A DNA stretch of 64,000 nucleotides from Capnocytophaga sp. ARDL2 (GTDB lineage Bacteria > Bacteroidota > Bacteroidia > Flavobacteriales > Flavobacteriaceae). The translations under genes were made by a program, and so were the position numbers. The stretch lies in NCBI RefSeq assembly GCF_041530365.1, contig NZ_CP168034.1, positions 2,108,001-2,172,000 of the forward strand, in the 5' to 3' direction. Position 1 is the first letter of the stretch, and each line of letters starts with the position of its first letter. Below, piece by piece: positions 55,209 to 63,364 of this stretch. Under the pieces are notes generated by a model. That model was not told the DNA's origin and did no database searches. It saw nothing but the letters and a program-made list of their open reading frames with translations.

Positions 55209-56357
55209 TCATTTCCCTTGTTCTACTCGTTTGAGAATTTCGTTATCTTTGGTTTGAAATTTAAAATTTTGAAAATCAGCATCTTTAGGAATGTCTATAT
55301 CAATGCCTTGTAGTTCGGAAATTTCTATTTTTAGATTATTACCTACGAAATCTAATAGGTGTCCGCCTTGCTTTTTATCTTTTGAAAGAAAATGGAAATG
55401 ATAACCTTTGCTATTGATTCCGTTTAAAAATTCTGGCATATAAAACCCTATCAGAGTACCTTCGGTTTTGGTAAATTCAAAGAAATTTTGTGTGTCAAAA
55501 AGTTCTGTAATTACTGGAAAAGGCTCACTTTTTACTGGCGGAAAAGCTCTTGTTTTTACAAAATCAAATTTCCCTGTTATTTTTATAGCATATATTCCAT
55601 TTTTATGTTGTAATTTTTCTGAAATCAATGCCCAAAGTGCTTTTTCTTGAATGCTTTTATCTACATTGAAAAAAGTATCGGCTTTAAAAAATGTGGTAAA
55701 CAAAATAGAGGTTTTGAAATCATCTTCGGGTTCTATGGTCTGTCCTGTGGCTTTTGTTTGATAAATTCGACCGTCTAACATAGTCAGTTCTCCGTACAAC
55801 ATATCAGGAGCTCCGAGTCCAAAATCACCTTTAAATTTTATTTCACCAATAGGCAAAGTGCCTCGATATAAACCATTTACGAAACCGTCTGCTATACCAT
55901 ATTGATAAAGTCTATTGTGTTTTTCGTGTTTTTCTGTTTGCAGTTTTTCTAAATCGGTAATAATCACTCTATTTTTCAACATTTGTGGCATAAATATCTT
56001 TTTTGTTTTTGAATCGAAGTAAATATCTGCAATACCTTCTTCGGTCAGATAAAGTATTGATTGCTGATTTTTTAAATCATATTTCCAAATTTTTCCAAAT
56101 CCTTTGGTCGGATATGTAACCCAATCAGAAATAAGTAAAGTGCTGTCATCGAGCCATTCCACACCGTCAAAAAATCCATTGGCAATGTTAGGAAGCTCCA
56201 CGAAATCACCATTGTTTGTGCTGAGGTAAACCGAACCTTCACCCAATGTTTTGCCATTAGAACATACGGCTATTTGATTGGTGTTTTTATTGAAAAAAAT
56301 TAAGGTTTTATGAGTGTCCAAGCGTTTTTTTGAGAGATTTGATAGTAAAATGACCAA
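55209..56357 (-). CDS. Beta-propeller fragment fused to alpha-acetolactate decarboxylase, 5' truncated
   Basis: The frame is open from a TTG at 56357 and gives 382 residues. The first 140 resemble the end of an SMP-30/gluconolactonase-type propeller (NGFFDGVEWLDDSTLLISDW, FMPQMLKNRVIITDL). From about residue 145 it is an acetolactate decarboxylase: LYQYGIADGFVNGLY, GDFGLGAPDMLYGELTMLDG, and the zinc motif GYHFHFLSKD with a third His in QGGHLLDF. That enzyme makes acetoin from acetolactate. No ATG or signal peptide is present, and a phage-like fragment begins at 56350 on the other strand, so the propeller's start has been lost. Confidence 0.8.
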   Translation of the reverse strand: MVILLSNLSKKRLDTHKTLIFFNKNTNQIAVCSNGKTLGEGSVYLSTNNGDFVELPNIANGFFDGVEWLDDSTLLISDWVTYPTKGFGKIWKYDLKNQQSILYLTEEGIADIYFDSKTKKIFMPQMLKNRVIITDLEKLQTEKHEKHNRLYQYGIADGFVNGLYRGTLPIGEIKFKGDFGLGAPDMLYGELTMLDGRIYQTKATGQTIEPEDDFKTSILFTTFFKADTFFNVDKSIQEKALWALISEKLQHKNGIYAIKITGKFDFVKTRAFPPVKSEPFPVITELFDTQNFFEFTKTEGTLIGFYMPEFLNGINSKGYHFHFLSKDKKQGGHLLDFVGNNLKIEISELQGIDIDIPKDADFQNFKFQTKDNEILKRVEQGK

Positions 56358-56465
56358 AAAGCAAAAAGCGGAAGATTTACAACAAGCTAAAAGGAGCTTT
56401 ATGAAGTCTTAGCAAAATCATTTATAGAACGACTAAAACCTATTCTTACACCGTATATTGAATAA
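56350..56465 (+). pseudogene. Small phage gene remnant, frameshifted
   Basis: The ATG at 56350 opens MTKKQKAEDLQQAKR, then stops early. In the next frame the sequence continues ELYEVLAKSFIERLKPILTP and stops at 56463-56465. The two halves look like one small charged protein broken by an indel. It marks the left edge of the phage-like region. Confidence 0.4.
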
Positions 56466-56480
56466 ATTGATATAACAGAT

Positions 56481-56672
56481 ATGATTAAAAAACCTAAACG
56501 AGACAGAACTCAACAATTTTATGAGACGGTAAGGAATGAATACCGCCGTCTTTCTGAAATTACAGAGTATGGAAAGCCAAAATACAGTACGGAGCGTATT
56601 TTGGCGGAGTTGGCTTGTCGTTTCTTTAAGTCTGAAAAAACGATTGAAAATATTGTATTTAATAGGGTTTAA
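56481..56672 (+). CDS. Small phage regulatory-type protein (63 aa)
   Basis: A basic protein (RDRTQQFYETVRNEYRRL, then YSTERILAELACRFFKSEKT) with the helical spacing of a helix-turn-helix. A similar small gene lies at 59581. Such proteins are common beside Bacteroidetes prophage head genes. Its function is not known. Confidence 0.55.
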   Translation: MIKKPKRDRTQQFYETVRNEYRRLSEITEYGKPKYSTERILAELACRFFKSEKTIENIVFNRV

Positions 56673-56673
56673 G

Positions 56674-56698
56674 TCTCCCCACCCCACCGAAAGAGAGG
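56674..56698. repeat. CTCCCCACCCC..CCGAAAGAGAGG repeat, partial copy
   Basis: A GC-rich sequence of the same family as that at 59301-59335, just beyond the stop of a phage gene. Confidence 0.5.
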
Positions 56699-56703
56699 TT
56701 TTT

Positions 56704-57210
56704 TTATGGAATTACGAAGCCTGTGTCTTCCTCTTTCATTAGTTCTGCCGTGATGTGTTCTTCTACTTCTTCGGGCATTGCGTTATCGTCTTGAACGATA
56801 CAACTAAAAGAAATTCGGTACAAGTTCCCTGCTCCGCCTGTGTCTTCTGGAGCAAAGCCTAAACGCCTCATTGCACTGTAATAATTGCCCTCCGAACCGT
56901 GAAAATACTGATGTATTTTGTCTTTCAGGGTTAAAAATTCAAGGGCGGAATCTTGATTAAATGCTCCGTGATAGGTGTCTGTAAAGGTTTCGTAAAAAAG
57001 GTAAAAATCTACCTGCAGACTTACTTCCTGCCCCAAACCGCCCAAGTCTTGCGTACCAATGGTGCGGAAGGATAAAAAGACAGCTGGAGTGCGGAACGGA
57101 AATTCTTCCTCTAAAAAATTAACCTGGTTATGCCAAAGGTCTATCCATAATATTTCTGGGATTTCTCTCTGAATAGCGTTGGCAAGTTCTTTGTATAATT
57201 CGTTGTACAT
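56704..57210 (-). CDS. Phage structural protein, unassigned (168 aa)
   Basis: A 168-residue acidic protein (ANAIQREIPEILWIDLWHNQ, FPFRTPAVFLSF, VSLQVDFYLFYETF). It is predicted alpha/beta and resembles tail-completion proteins of Mu-like Bacteroidetes prophages. It follows the virion morphogenesis gene at about 40 bases. I cannot assign a precise role. Confidence 0.65.
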   Translation of the reverse strand: MYNELYKELANAIQREIPEILWIDLWHNQVNFLEEEFPFRTPAVFLSFRTIGTQDLGGLGQEVSLQVDFYLFYETFTDTYHGAFNQDSALEFLTLKDKIHQYFHGSEGNYYSAMRRLGFAPEDTGGAGNLYRISFSCIVQDDNAMPEEVEEHITAELMKEEDTGFVIP

Positions 57211-57252
57211 AATAAATAAATTTGTAAATGTGAGAATTAGGTAATTTGAAAA

Positions 57253-57786
57253 TTATCTCATTACCTCATTCTTGTATTGTTTTTCTATATGCTTTTTCAG
57301 TTCGGTGTCTAATAGCTTTATTAGTGTGGCACTTTCTCCTATAAACTGGCGTTTTGGAAATTTTAGGAGGATGTGGTTTTTCTTGCTTAGTGCCATCCAC
57401 TTCCACTTTTCATTGTTGGTTTGTTTGTACATATACCAAAAATACTTCCTACTCTTTTTAGTGATGGGAATATTGAGTGTGCCGCCCTCGTTGTGGATTT
57501 TGGCGTATTGGGCATACGAACCTATGGTGAGGCTGTTGTTGGTTTTATCGGCTACCTCTATACTATCCCTCAAATGTCCCGAACTGGTCAAAATTGCCCC
57601 ACCTGGTCTGTAATCGGGTTGTTTTCTACTTTCCCATTGCTGAAAGGAGGTATCTGTGAACCCTTGATTGAAAAAGGATTCTTTGAAAAAATTAACCGCT
57701 TCTTTTTCTGCAATAATGATAGCGTCTTTGATAATTGTCTTTGCCAAAGCTGAAAAATTGGGCGTTGGAAAATCTTTTTTATTCAT
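57253..57786 (-). CDS. Phage virion morphogenesis protein (Mu gpG-like)
   Basis: A 177-residue protein. SFQQWESRKQPDYRPGGAIL, TSSGHLRDSIEV, GSYAQYAKIHNEGG and FPKRQFIGES form the conserved sequence of the phage virion morphogenesis family. It takes part in tail or head completion. It lies between the MuF gene and the 168-residue gene. Confidence 0.82.
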   Translation of the reverse strand: MNKKDFPTPNFSALAKTIIKDAIIIAEKEAVNFFKESFFNQGFTDTSFQQWESRKQPDYRPGGAILTSSGHLRDSIEVADKTNNSLTIGSYAQYAKIHNEGGTLNIPITKKSRKYFWYMYKQTNNEKWKWMALSKKNHILLKFPKRQFIGESATLIKLLDTELKKHIEKQYKNEVMR

Positions 57787-57823
57787 TTTAAAGGTTTTTT
57801 AAATGGGGTTTAAAAAGTTTTTG

Positions 57824-57898
57824 TATATTTGCAGTGCTGAGCGAGTAAAGTCAATCAGCTACCAGAAAAATCCCTAATAGCAATATTGGGGATTTTTC
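57824..57898 (+). ncRNA. Candidate small RNA 1 (promoter-like box and terminator)
   Basis: A -7-like TATATTTG (57824-57831) is followed about 35 bases on by a terminator-like hairpin (GAAAAATCCCTAATA / ATATTGGGGATTTTTC, 57865-57898). No ORF fits between. The TTG of the -33 is missing. The flanking sequence is duplicated at 57908-58000. Confidence 0.4.
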
Positions 57899-57970
57899 CG
57901 TTATTGTAGTTGCCAAATCAGAAAAATTAGGTGTTGGAAAATCTTTTTTGCTCATTTTAAAGGTTTTTTA

Positions 57971-58075
57971 TTGGTAGTTTAAAAAGTTTTTGTAATTTTG
58001 TGGCAATATATCGCGGGAGGTGGGAGACCCCTACCGCTACCACATTAAACCCCTGACTTCGGTTAGGGGTTTAGT
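57971..58075 (+). ncRNA. Candidate small RNA 2 (consensus promoter and terminator)
   Basis: TTG (57971-57973), exactly 19 bases, and TAATTTTG (57993-58000) match the promoter consensus. Transcription from about 58007 would cross CGGGAGGTGGGAGACCCC and end at the hairpin TAAACCCCT / AGGGGTTTA (58046-58073). The product would be about 70 nt. It is antisense to nothing but the last codons of the MuF gene. Confidence 0.45.
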
Positions 58076-59463
58076 GATTTTATGCTTTCTAACTTTTTAA
58101 GAACAGAAACATAATCCTTTAACAACTCATCTTTGGTAAAAGAAATCGCTTTATTACCATTCACAAAATAAATTTCATGTAGCCAATCCGCTTGTTTGTA
58201 ATTCATAATTTTACCTTTTAAATTTTTGGTTATTTCACTTGCTTTCCAATCTTTAAACTTCGTAATATCATAAACAATACTCTGATTGCCTTGTTTTCTT
58301 GCGGTTTCCAAGTTACTTTTGATACTGGTATAAGAGCTTGTTTCCTTTCTATCTGCCAACTTTCCATTAATTTCATACTCTGGATTCTTGTGGTTTTGTA
58401 AATTAATATGTGCCCTAATCTTTACATCTATTCCCAAATGATCCACGATAACCCTAGCGGTCTCTACATTGGGGATTAGGTCGGAGGTATCGGCATAAGG
58501 GCTTACAAATACTTTCTTTTTGTGTTTGCCGTGATAGGCAATGTCCATCGGCATATTGTACTTTAGAAGCTCGGCATTGATTTTGGCTTTAAAGTCTTTG
58601 TTGAGGAGTTTAAAGAATGAGACTTTGGAGGTGAGAATTTCCTCGTCAAGGGCGGTGTTGCCGTGAAATTCTGGCTTTACGGTTTTGTCCTCAAATTCTC
58701 CTTCTGTTACTTTTTCTGCGGTATTCATCACGGTACAGCGACAACGCCAGCCATTGGGTGGGTAGTAAGTACGCCAAAATGGGTCGTCTATGGGTTTTAC
58801 GATTCCGCTGAGAGTGGCGTGTTCTGGTCGCACTCGGCCATCGCCTACGGTTCTATACACAAGGTTGGGGAATAGATGTTTTTGCTCTTGGAACTTTGTC
58901 CACAAGTGAGCCATTTGGGCTCCACGCTTGGCGGTTTGGTATTCGGCTTGTAGGTAGTTCTTGTTGTACTGCACATTCATTTTCCGTACATCTTGCATAA
59001 ATTGATGTTCGGGTTTTATTCTTCCGTTTTTGTCTATCAGTAGGCTGTTGATCATTTCCAATTCGACTAATGTTTTAGCACAGGAAAACTGCCAAAGGTT
59101 TTTCTTAAACTTTTGGATAAGGTTGCCAGGTTCTTTGTAATCGTAATTAATCCACTGTTTGCCCAATTCCTTTTTTACAGGCTCGGAGACATCGTTGTAA
59201 ATCTGCTCTACCAAACGGCTATCCAAGTCGGAGGGTTTGAGTTCTCCGCTTTGGATTTGCTGAGCAATTTCTTCTATGAGTTTGGTGTAGTTGCCTAAAT
59301 TCCCCACCCCTGCCCCCTCCCCGAAAGAGAGGGGAATGCTGCAAACATCGTGGTCGCAAAGGTGCTGATATTGAGCTTCTACTTCACGGAAAAAGGAACG
59401 AAGGTATAGGCGTTTATTGATATTCGCCTGTGTAAAGGCTCTAATACTATTTATTTTTTTCAT
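58063..59463 (-). CDS. Phage head morphogenesis protein (MuF) with a toxin-like C-terminal domain
   Basis: A 466-residue protein. The MuF core has RPEHATLSGIVKPIDDPFW, YYPPNGWRCRCTVM (residues about 205-245). The last 150 residues carry NPEYEINGKLADRKETSSY and NQSIVYDITKFKDWKASEI, resembling CdiA-C/PBECR nuclease toxins that some phages fuse to MuF. Residues near 40-60 (CSIPLSFGEGAGVGNLG) are an in-frame insert encoded by the repeat at 59301-59335. No portal or terminase gene lies upstream. Confidence 0.78.
   Translation of the reverse strand: MKKINSIRAFTQANINKRLYLRSFFREVEAQYQHLCDHDVCSIPLSFGEGAGVGNLGNYTKLIEEIAQQIQSGELKPSDLDSRLVEQIYNDVSEPVKKELGKQWINYDYKEPGNLIQKFKKNLWQFSCAKTLVELEMINSLLIDKNGRIKPEHQFMQDVRKMNVQYNKNYLQAEYQTAKRGAQMAHLWTKFQEQKHLFPNLVYRTVGDGRVRPEHATLSGIVKPIDDPFWRTYYPPNGWRCRCTVMNTAEKVTEGEFEDKTVKPEFHGNTALDEEILTSKVSFFKLLNKDFKAKINAELLKYNMPMDIAYHGKHKKKVFVSPYADTSDLIPNVETARVIVDHLGIDVKIRAHINLQNHKNPEYEINGKLADRKETSSYTSIKSNLETARKQGNQSIVYDITKFKDWKASEITKNLKGKIMNYKQADWLHEIYFVNGNKAISFTKDELLKDYVSVLKKLESIKSLNP
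59301..59335. repeat. GC-rich repeat inserted in frame in the MuF gene
   Basis: TCCCCACCCCTGCCCCCTCC followed by CCGAAAGAGAGGGGA forms a partial palindrome (CCCCTCC... / GAGAGGGG). It encodes the glycine/serine-rich insert of MuF on the minus strand. It is related to the repeat in mod at 1788-1815. Confidence 0.7.
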
Positions 59464-59580
59464 TGTTGTAGGGAGTTAGATTATCTCCCCTCTCTTGGTG
59501 GGAAGACCCAGCCAACGGACAAGAATGGGTATTTTATGAAGGTATTAGTTGTGAAATAATAAATTAAAATATAACAGAAT

Positions 59581-59793
59581 ATGACATTAGAAAACATCGA
59601 TCTTCGTACCCCACTCCAAAGACAGAGGGACGAAAGAAACAAAGAAATTTTCCGAATATATAAGGAAATAAAAAGAAAATTACCTAATGATACACCAGAG
59701 CTTTCGATTTATAGAATAATTGGCGAACAATTTAAACTACAAGCTCAAGGAGTACGTTCGGTAATCAATAAAATGAAATTACAAAAACAGTAA
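59581..59793 (+). CDS. Small phage regulatory-type protein (70 aa)
   Basis: A basic helical protein (LRTPLQRQRDERNKEIFRIY, YRIIGEQFKLQAQGVRSV) with an HTH-like second half. It is divergent from the MuF gene and heads the rightward phage gene series. It is similar in size and pattern to the gene at 56481. Confidence 0.6.
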   Translation: MTLENIDLRTPLQRQRDERNKEIFRIYKEIKRKLPNDTPELSIYRIIGEQFKLQAQGVRSVINKMKLQKQ

Positions 59794-59805
59794 AATTCTA
59801 AAGTT

Positions 59806-60381
59806 ATGAAAGAACTAATCAAAATCACAGAACAAAATGGTAACCGAGCAGTTTCTGCAAGAGAGTTACACGGATTTTTAGAAGTAAAGTCAAAGTTTGC
59901 CGAGTGGATAAATCGTAGAATTGAAGAATACGGATTTATAGAAGGACAAGACTTTAGTAGTTTTTCCGAAATTTCGGAAAAACCTAACGGTGGCAGACCG
60001 ACAACAGAATACGCAATTAGTATAAATATGGCAAAAGAGCTTTCTATGGTAGAGCGAAATGAGAAAGGAAAATTAGCAAGGCTTTATTTTATAGAAATGG
60101 AGAAAAGAGCTACACAAAAAGAATTATCTGTTTCTGATTATCCCAATCAAAACAAAATATTACAAGCAGAATTGTTTAGTCTTATCAAAGCAAATTTATT
60201 TATAGGTGATGTAACCAAAATTGCAAGAGAAAATGGTTTTAACAGGAATACAGTAAATAGTGTTGTTCAAAGACGGTCATACTCTCCAGAGATTATAAAA
60301 GTACTGTATGAAAAAGCGTTGGAAAACAAATCTAAAAGAAGAGCAGAATTAGAAGAGATGATTTCAGTTTTAAAAGCGTAA
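59806..60381 (+). CDS. Phage antirepressor of the AntA/AntB family
   Basis: A 191-residue protein. ARELHGFLEVKSKFAEWINR, then FIEGQDFSSFSEI and AISINMAKELSMVERNEKG, make up the AntA/AntB domain. RLYFIEMEKRA follows, then a C-terminal helix-turn-helix-like part (FNRNTVNSVVQRRSYSPEII). It would counter a phage repressor; no intact repressor gene is in this region. Confidence 0.88.
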   Translation: MKELIKITEQNGNRAVSARELHGFLEVKSKFAEWINRRIEEYGFIEGQDFSSFSEISEKPNGGRPTTEYAISINMAKELSMVERNEKGKLARLYFIEMEKRATQKELSVSDYPNQNKILQAELFSLIKANLFIGDVTKIARENGFNRNTVNSVVQRRSYSPEIIKVLYEKALENKSKRRAELEEMISVLKA

Positions 60382-60386
60382 TAGTT

Positions 60387-60650
60387 ATGGAAAATCTTTA
60401 TAAAGTACCTGTATCAGAAGTATCAGTTGGAGAATTGATAGATACATTGAAAAGAGAATTGAATATGTCAAAACCTAAAGAGTACAAATACGGAATCAAT
60501 GGTTTGGCAGAAGTATTAGGTTGTAGCCGTTCTCAAGCAATTAATATTAAAAACTCTGGAATATTAGGCAAAGGCATTATTCAAAACGGCAGAAAAATAA
60601 TTGTCGATGTAGAATTGACTTTACAAAATTTCAACCAAAAACATAAATAG
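60387..60650 (+). CDS. DUF3853 protein, first paralogue
   Basis: An 87-residue protein: YGINGLAEVLGCSRSQAINI, then SGILGKGIIQNGRKIIVD is the DUF3853 helix-turn-helix. It is 2 bases from its paralogue and probably binds DNA in early phage regulation. Confidence 0.8.
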   Translation: MENLYKVPVSEVSVGELIDTLKRELNMSKPKEYKYGINGLAEVLGCSRSQAINIKNSGILGKGIIQNGRKIIVDVELTLQNFNQKHK

Positions 60651-60652
60651 CT

Positions 60653-60946
60653 ATGATAAATCCACATACACCACTTTGGCAACTGACAGTTAGCGAATAT
60701 ACTGAGCTGAATAAATCAATATTAAGATCAATAATAGAAGGTTTAAAAGGAGTAAGAGGAGAAAAAAAATATGAATATGGTTTAATTGGTCTTGCAAAAA
60801 TATTAGGCTGTAGCCGTTCAAAAGCAAGTAGAATAAAAAGTACAGGAATACTCGACGAAGCAATATCACAAGACCAAAGAACAATAGTAGTAGATAGAGA
60901 AAAAGTATTGGAAATACTAAGAGAAAAGGGAATTAAATTAGATTAG
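60653..60946 (+). CDS. DUF3853 protein, second paralogue
   Basis: A 97-residue paralogue of the preceding gene: YGLIGLAKILGCSRSKASRI, then STGILDEAISQDQRTIVVD. Both keep the conserved GCSRS core. The tandem arrangement suggests duplication with divergence of the tail. Confidence 0.8.
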   Translation: MINPHTPLWQLTVSEYTELNKSILRSIIEGLKGVRGEKKYEYGLIGLAKILGCSRSKASRIKSTGILDEAISQDQRTIVVDREKVLEILREKGIKLD

Positions 60947-60959
60947 GAATAATAGGAAA

Positions 60960-61700
60960 ATGGAATCTATAGGGTTGATAAATAAATTTTGGAAATTACA
61001 CGATGAGCATATTTTTGATAATGCTTCCATATTGTTGTATTTCTATTTGCTGAATGTATGGGAAAACAATTCAAACAATGATTTTGAATTGTCGGATAGA
61101 GTTTTAGACCAAAAAATCAAACTATCTCGTAATACCATATTTAAAGCAAAAGAAAATCTGAGAAATTTAGGTTTGATTAGTTATCAATTCCGAAAAGGAA
61201 CTCCAACTTTTTACAAAATAATCACGGATTATAAATTCAAAGGAAAAGTCATTCCTGCAGAAAAAGAAGAAACAATTGAAATTCCTAAAGCTAAGATTCC
61301 TACACAACAACCAACGATTCCTATTCCACAAGTTCCTATTGTTCCTCCAACAACTGAAACATCTAAAGAGAAACCAAAGGAAACACCTAAAAAAGAAGTT
61401 CCAAGTATTCCAACAAAAGAAACTCCAAAAACCAAAACAACAGTACCAACAGTACCTGTTCCAAGCTTGGAAGAATTTATTGAATTTGCTAAAACATTAG
61501 AAGTATATAGTGAGGATTTGTTGTTTGCCCTAAAAGCAAAATACGAACAATGGAATGAAAGTAATTGGATAAACGGATTTAATAAACCAATTTTAAACTG
61601 GAAATCAGCTTTGAAAAATTCAATTCTACATTTAGGAAAAACACAAAACAATGTATCCATTCCTAAAATAAGCAGACCAAAAACCACATACAACGAATAA
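60960..61700 (+). CDS. Phage replication-initiator-like protein with Pro/Thr-rich linker
   Basis: A 246-residue protein. A winged-helix N-terminus (ASILLYFYLLNVWENNSN, LSRNTIFKAKENLRNLGLI) is typical of phage replication starters. Residues about 105-165 form a long Pro/Thr/Lys linker. A short C-terminal domain (SNWINGFNKPILNWKSALKN) resembles DnaD-like helicase-loading segments. It precedes the DnaB gene, which fits helicase loading. Confidence 0.7.
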   Translation: MESIGLINKFWKLHDEHIFDNASILLYFYLLNVWENNSNNDFELSDRVLDQKIKLSRNTIFKAKENLRNLGLISYQFRKGTPTFYKIITDYKFKGKVIPAEKEETIEIPKAKIPTQQPTIPIPQVPIVPPTTETSKEKPKETPKKEVPSIPTKETPKTKTTVPTVPVPSLEEFIEFAKTLEVYSEDLLFALKAKYEQWNESNWINGFNKPILNWKSALKNSILHLGKTQNNVSIPKISRPKTTYNE

Positions 61701-61703
61701 ATT

Positions 61704-62045
61704 ATGAAAACATTTGAAATCAATGAAAATGGAGTATGTACTAATCCAATAATAGTACACGAAATCTATTCAGACAAGAAAGAAAGATTGCAAATCTTTG
61801 CCTATACAGCACTAATAGAAAATCAATGGCGAGGTTCGTTTTGTATATTTTCTTTGTCTTTTTATTCTACAGGTCCTTTATCAAAATATTCTAAAGGTTT
61901 TGAAACCGAATTTGAAGCTCTACAATATGCAATGATTAGTATCAAAAATATTATCGCTGATAAAAGTAACAATGAAACAGAAGAAAATCTATTAACCAAA
62001 GCAAAAAATATTCTCGACCAATGGCAGTTCAAACTGAAAATATAA
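61704..62045 (+). CDS. Hypothetical phage protein (113 aa)
   Basis: Unrecognised alpha/beta protein (CTNPIIVHEIYSDKKERLQI, FETEFEALQYAMISIKNII). It overlaps the DnaB gene by 25 bases. A role in phage replication is suggested only by position. Confidence 0.65.
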   Translation: MKTFEINENGVCTNPIIVHEIYSDKKERLQIFAYTALIENQWRGSFCIFSLSFYSTGPLSKYSKGFETEFEALQYAMISIKNIIADKSNNETEENLLTKAKNILDQWQFKLKI

Positions 62046-63364
62046 ATTTAAAACTTGAGCAAGAAGTTTTAGGGGCGTTAATTCAGAAGCCTGTTTTATT
62101 AGATGAATTGGTTAGTTCTTTAAGTGAAAATTTATTTACCAATACAGAACACATTCACATTTATACAATCATCAAAGATTATTGGAATGAATATAAATGT
62201 ATGGATTTATCAATCTTAGGGATTGAATTGCAGAAAAGAAATTTAGTACATTTAGTTCCCTATACTGTTGATTTGGCAATGTCAATTGCAAGTACAGCAC
62301 ACACGGAACACCATATATTTTTGCTCACTCAATTGTCTGTAAAAAGAGATTTTATTTTAAAATTCAAACACTTATTAAATATAGCCAATTCCGATACAGA
62401 TATTTTTGAAATCAGAGATAAAGCCTATCAATATTTTGATGATTTATTCATTGACAAATTCATAGAAAGAAACAAAAAACAAGAAACTTTTTCAGATTTG
62501 ATTGAAAAAGTACAGCAAAAGTTTGAAAGAATACATGCAGGACAAGTGCCAGGAATTCCAAGTTCACTGAATATAATAAATAAAGCCTTTGGTGGTTGGC
62601 AAAATTCAGATTTAACAGTTGTTGCAGGTCGCCCGGGTATGGGTAAAACAGCCTTTATCGTACAACAAGCCGTTGATGCAGCTTTACAGAATTTAGCCGT
62701 TGGAATATTTTCGTTAGAAATGAGTGCAGAGCAAATTGCAAGTAGAATTTTAACCAATATTACTCAAATACCCAATTCATCGGTATTGAGAAAAGGTTTA
62801 AAACCACATGAAATACAAGTATATTTACACCATAAACCGAATTTACAAGAATTGCCTATTCATATTGATGATACACCAGCAATCACAATAGACAATCTAA
62901 AAACAAAGGCAAAAATGATGAAATTACGACACAATATACAGATATTATTTGTTGATTATTTGCAACTGATAAATCACAATTCGGCCAAGAGTAGAGAGCA
63001 GGAAATTTCAACTATTTCAAGAGAATTGAAAGCCTTGGCAAAAGAATTAAATATACCTGTAATTGCACTTTCTCAACTGTCAAGAAATGTTGAACAAAGG
63101 CACGATAAACGACCCTTACTTTCAGACTTGCGAGACAGTGGAGCAATTGAACAAGATGCAGATGAAGTTATCTTTTTGTATCGACCAGAATATTACGGAA
63201 TTACCCAATGGGGCGAAGAATATGACGGAGAACCAACAGACAACGAAATAGAAATTATCATACAGAAAAACAGACACGGAGGAATATTGTCCGAACGCTG
63301 TGAGGTAAATTTAGCAACATCGAAGTTTCACAATATAAATTATACAAATTATGGATACAATTAA
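62021..63364 (+). CDS. dnaB: Replicative DNA helicase DnaB (phage-encoded)
   Basis: A 447-residue helicase. The N-terminal domain (about 1-150) includes LEQEVLGALIQKPVLLDEL, Walker A is GRPGMGKT at residues 203-210, and ILFVDYLQLIN is the Walker B strand. IPVIALSQLSRNVEQR and LSDLRDSGAIEQDAD follow, as in DnaB. It unwinds phage or element DNA. It is intact and the best-conserved gene of the phage region. Confidence 0.94.
   Translation: MAVQTENINLKLEQEVLGALIQKPVLLDELVSSLSENLFTNTEHIHIYTIIKDYWNEYKCMDLSILGIELQKRNLVHLVPYTVDLAMSIASTAHTEHHIFLLTQLSVKRDFILKFKHLLNIANSDTDIFEIRDKAYQYFDDLFIDKFIERNKKQETFSDLIEKVQQKFERIHAGQVPGIPSSLNIINKAFGGWQNSDLTVVAGRPGMGKTAFIVQQAVDAALQNLAVGIFSLEMSAEQIASRILTNITQIPNSSVLRKGLKPHEIQVYLHHKPNLQELPIHIDDTPAITIDNLKTKAKMMKLRHNIQILFVDYLQLINHNSAKSREQEISTISRELKALAKELNIPVIALSQLSRNVEQRHDKRPLLSDLRDSGAIEQDADEVIFLYRPEYYGITQWGEEYDGEPTDNEIEIIIQKNRHGGILSERCEVNLATSKFHNINYTNYGYN

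Noticed and set aside
57823..57832. GTATATTTGC, matching the GTANNTTTGC core of CTnDOT attachment sites (also at 27795-27804)
   Set aside because: The word is also a normal Bacteroidetes -7 promoter box. Neither copy flanks the integrase, and I found no matching pair bounding the ICE.
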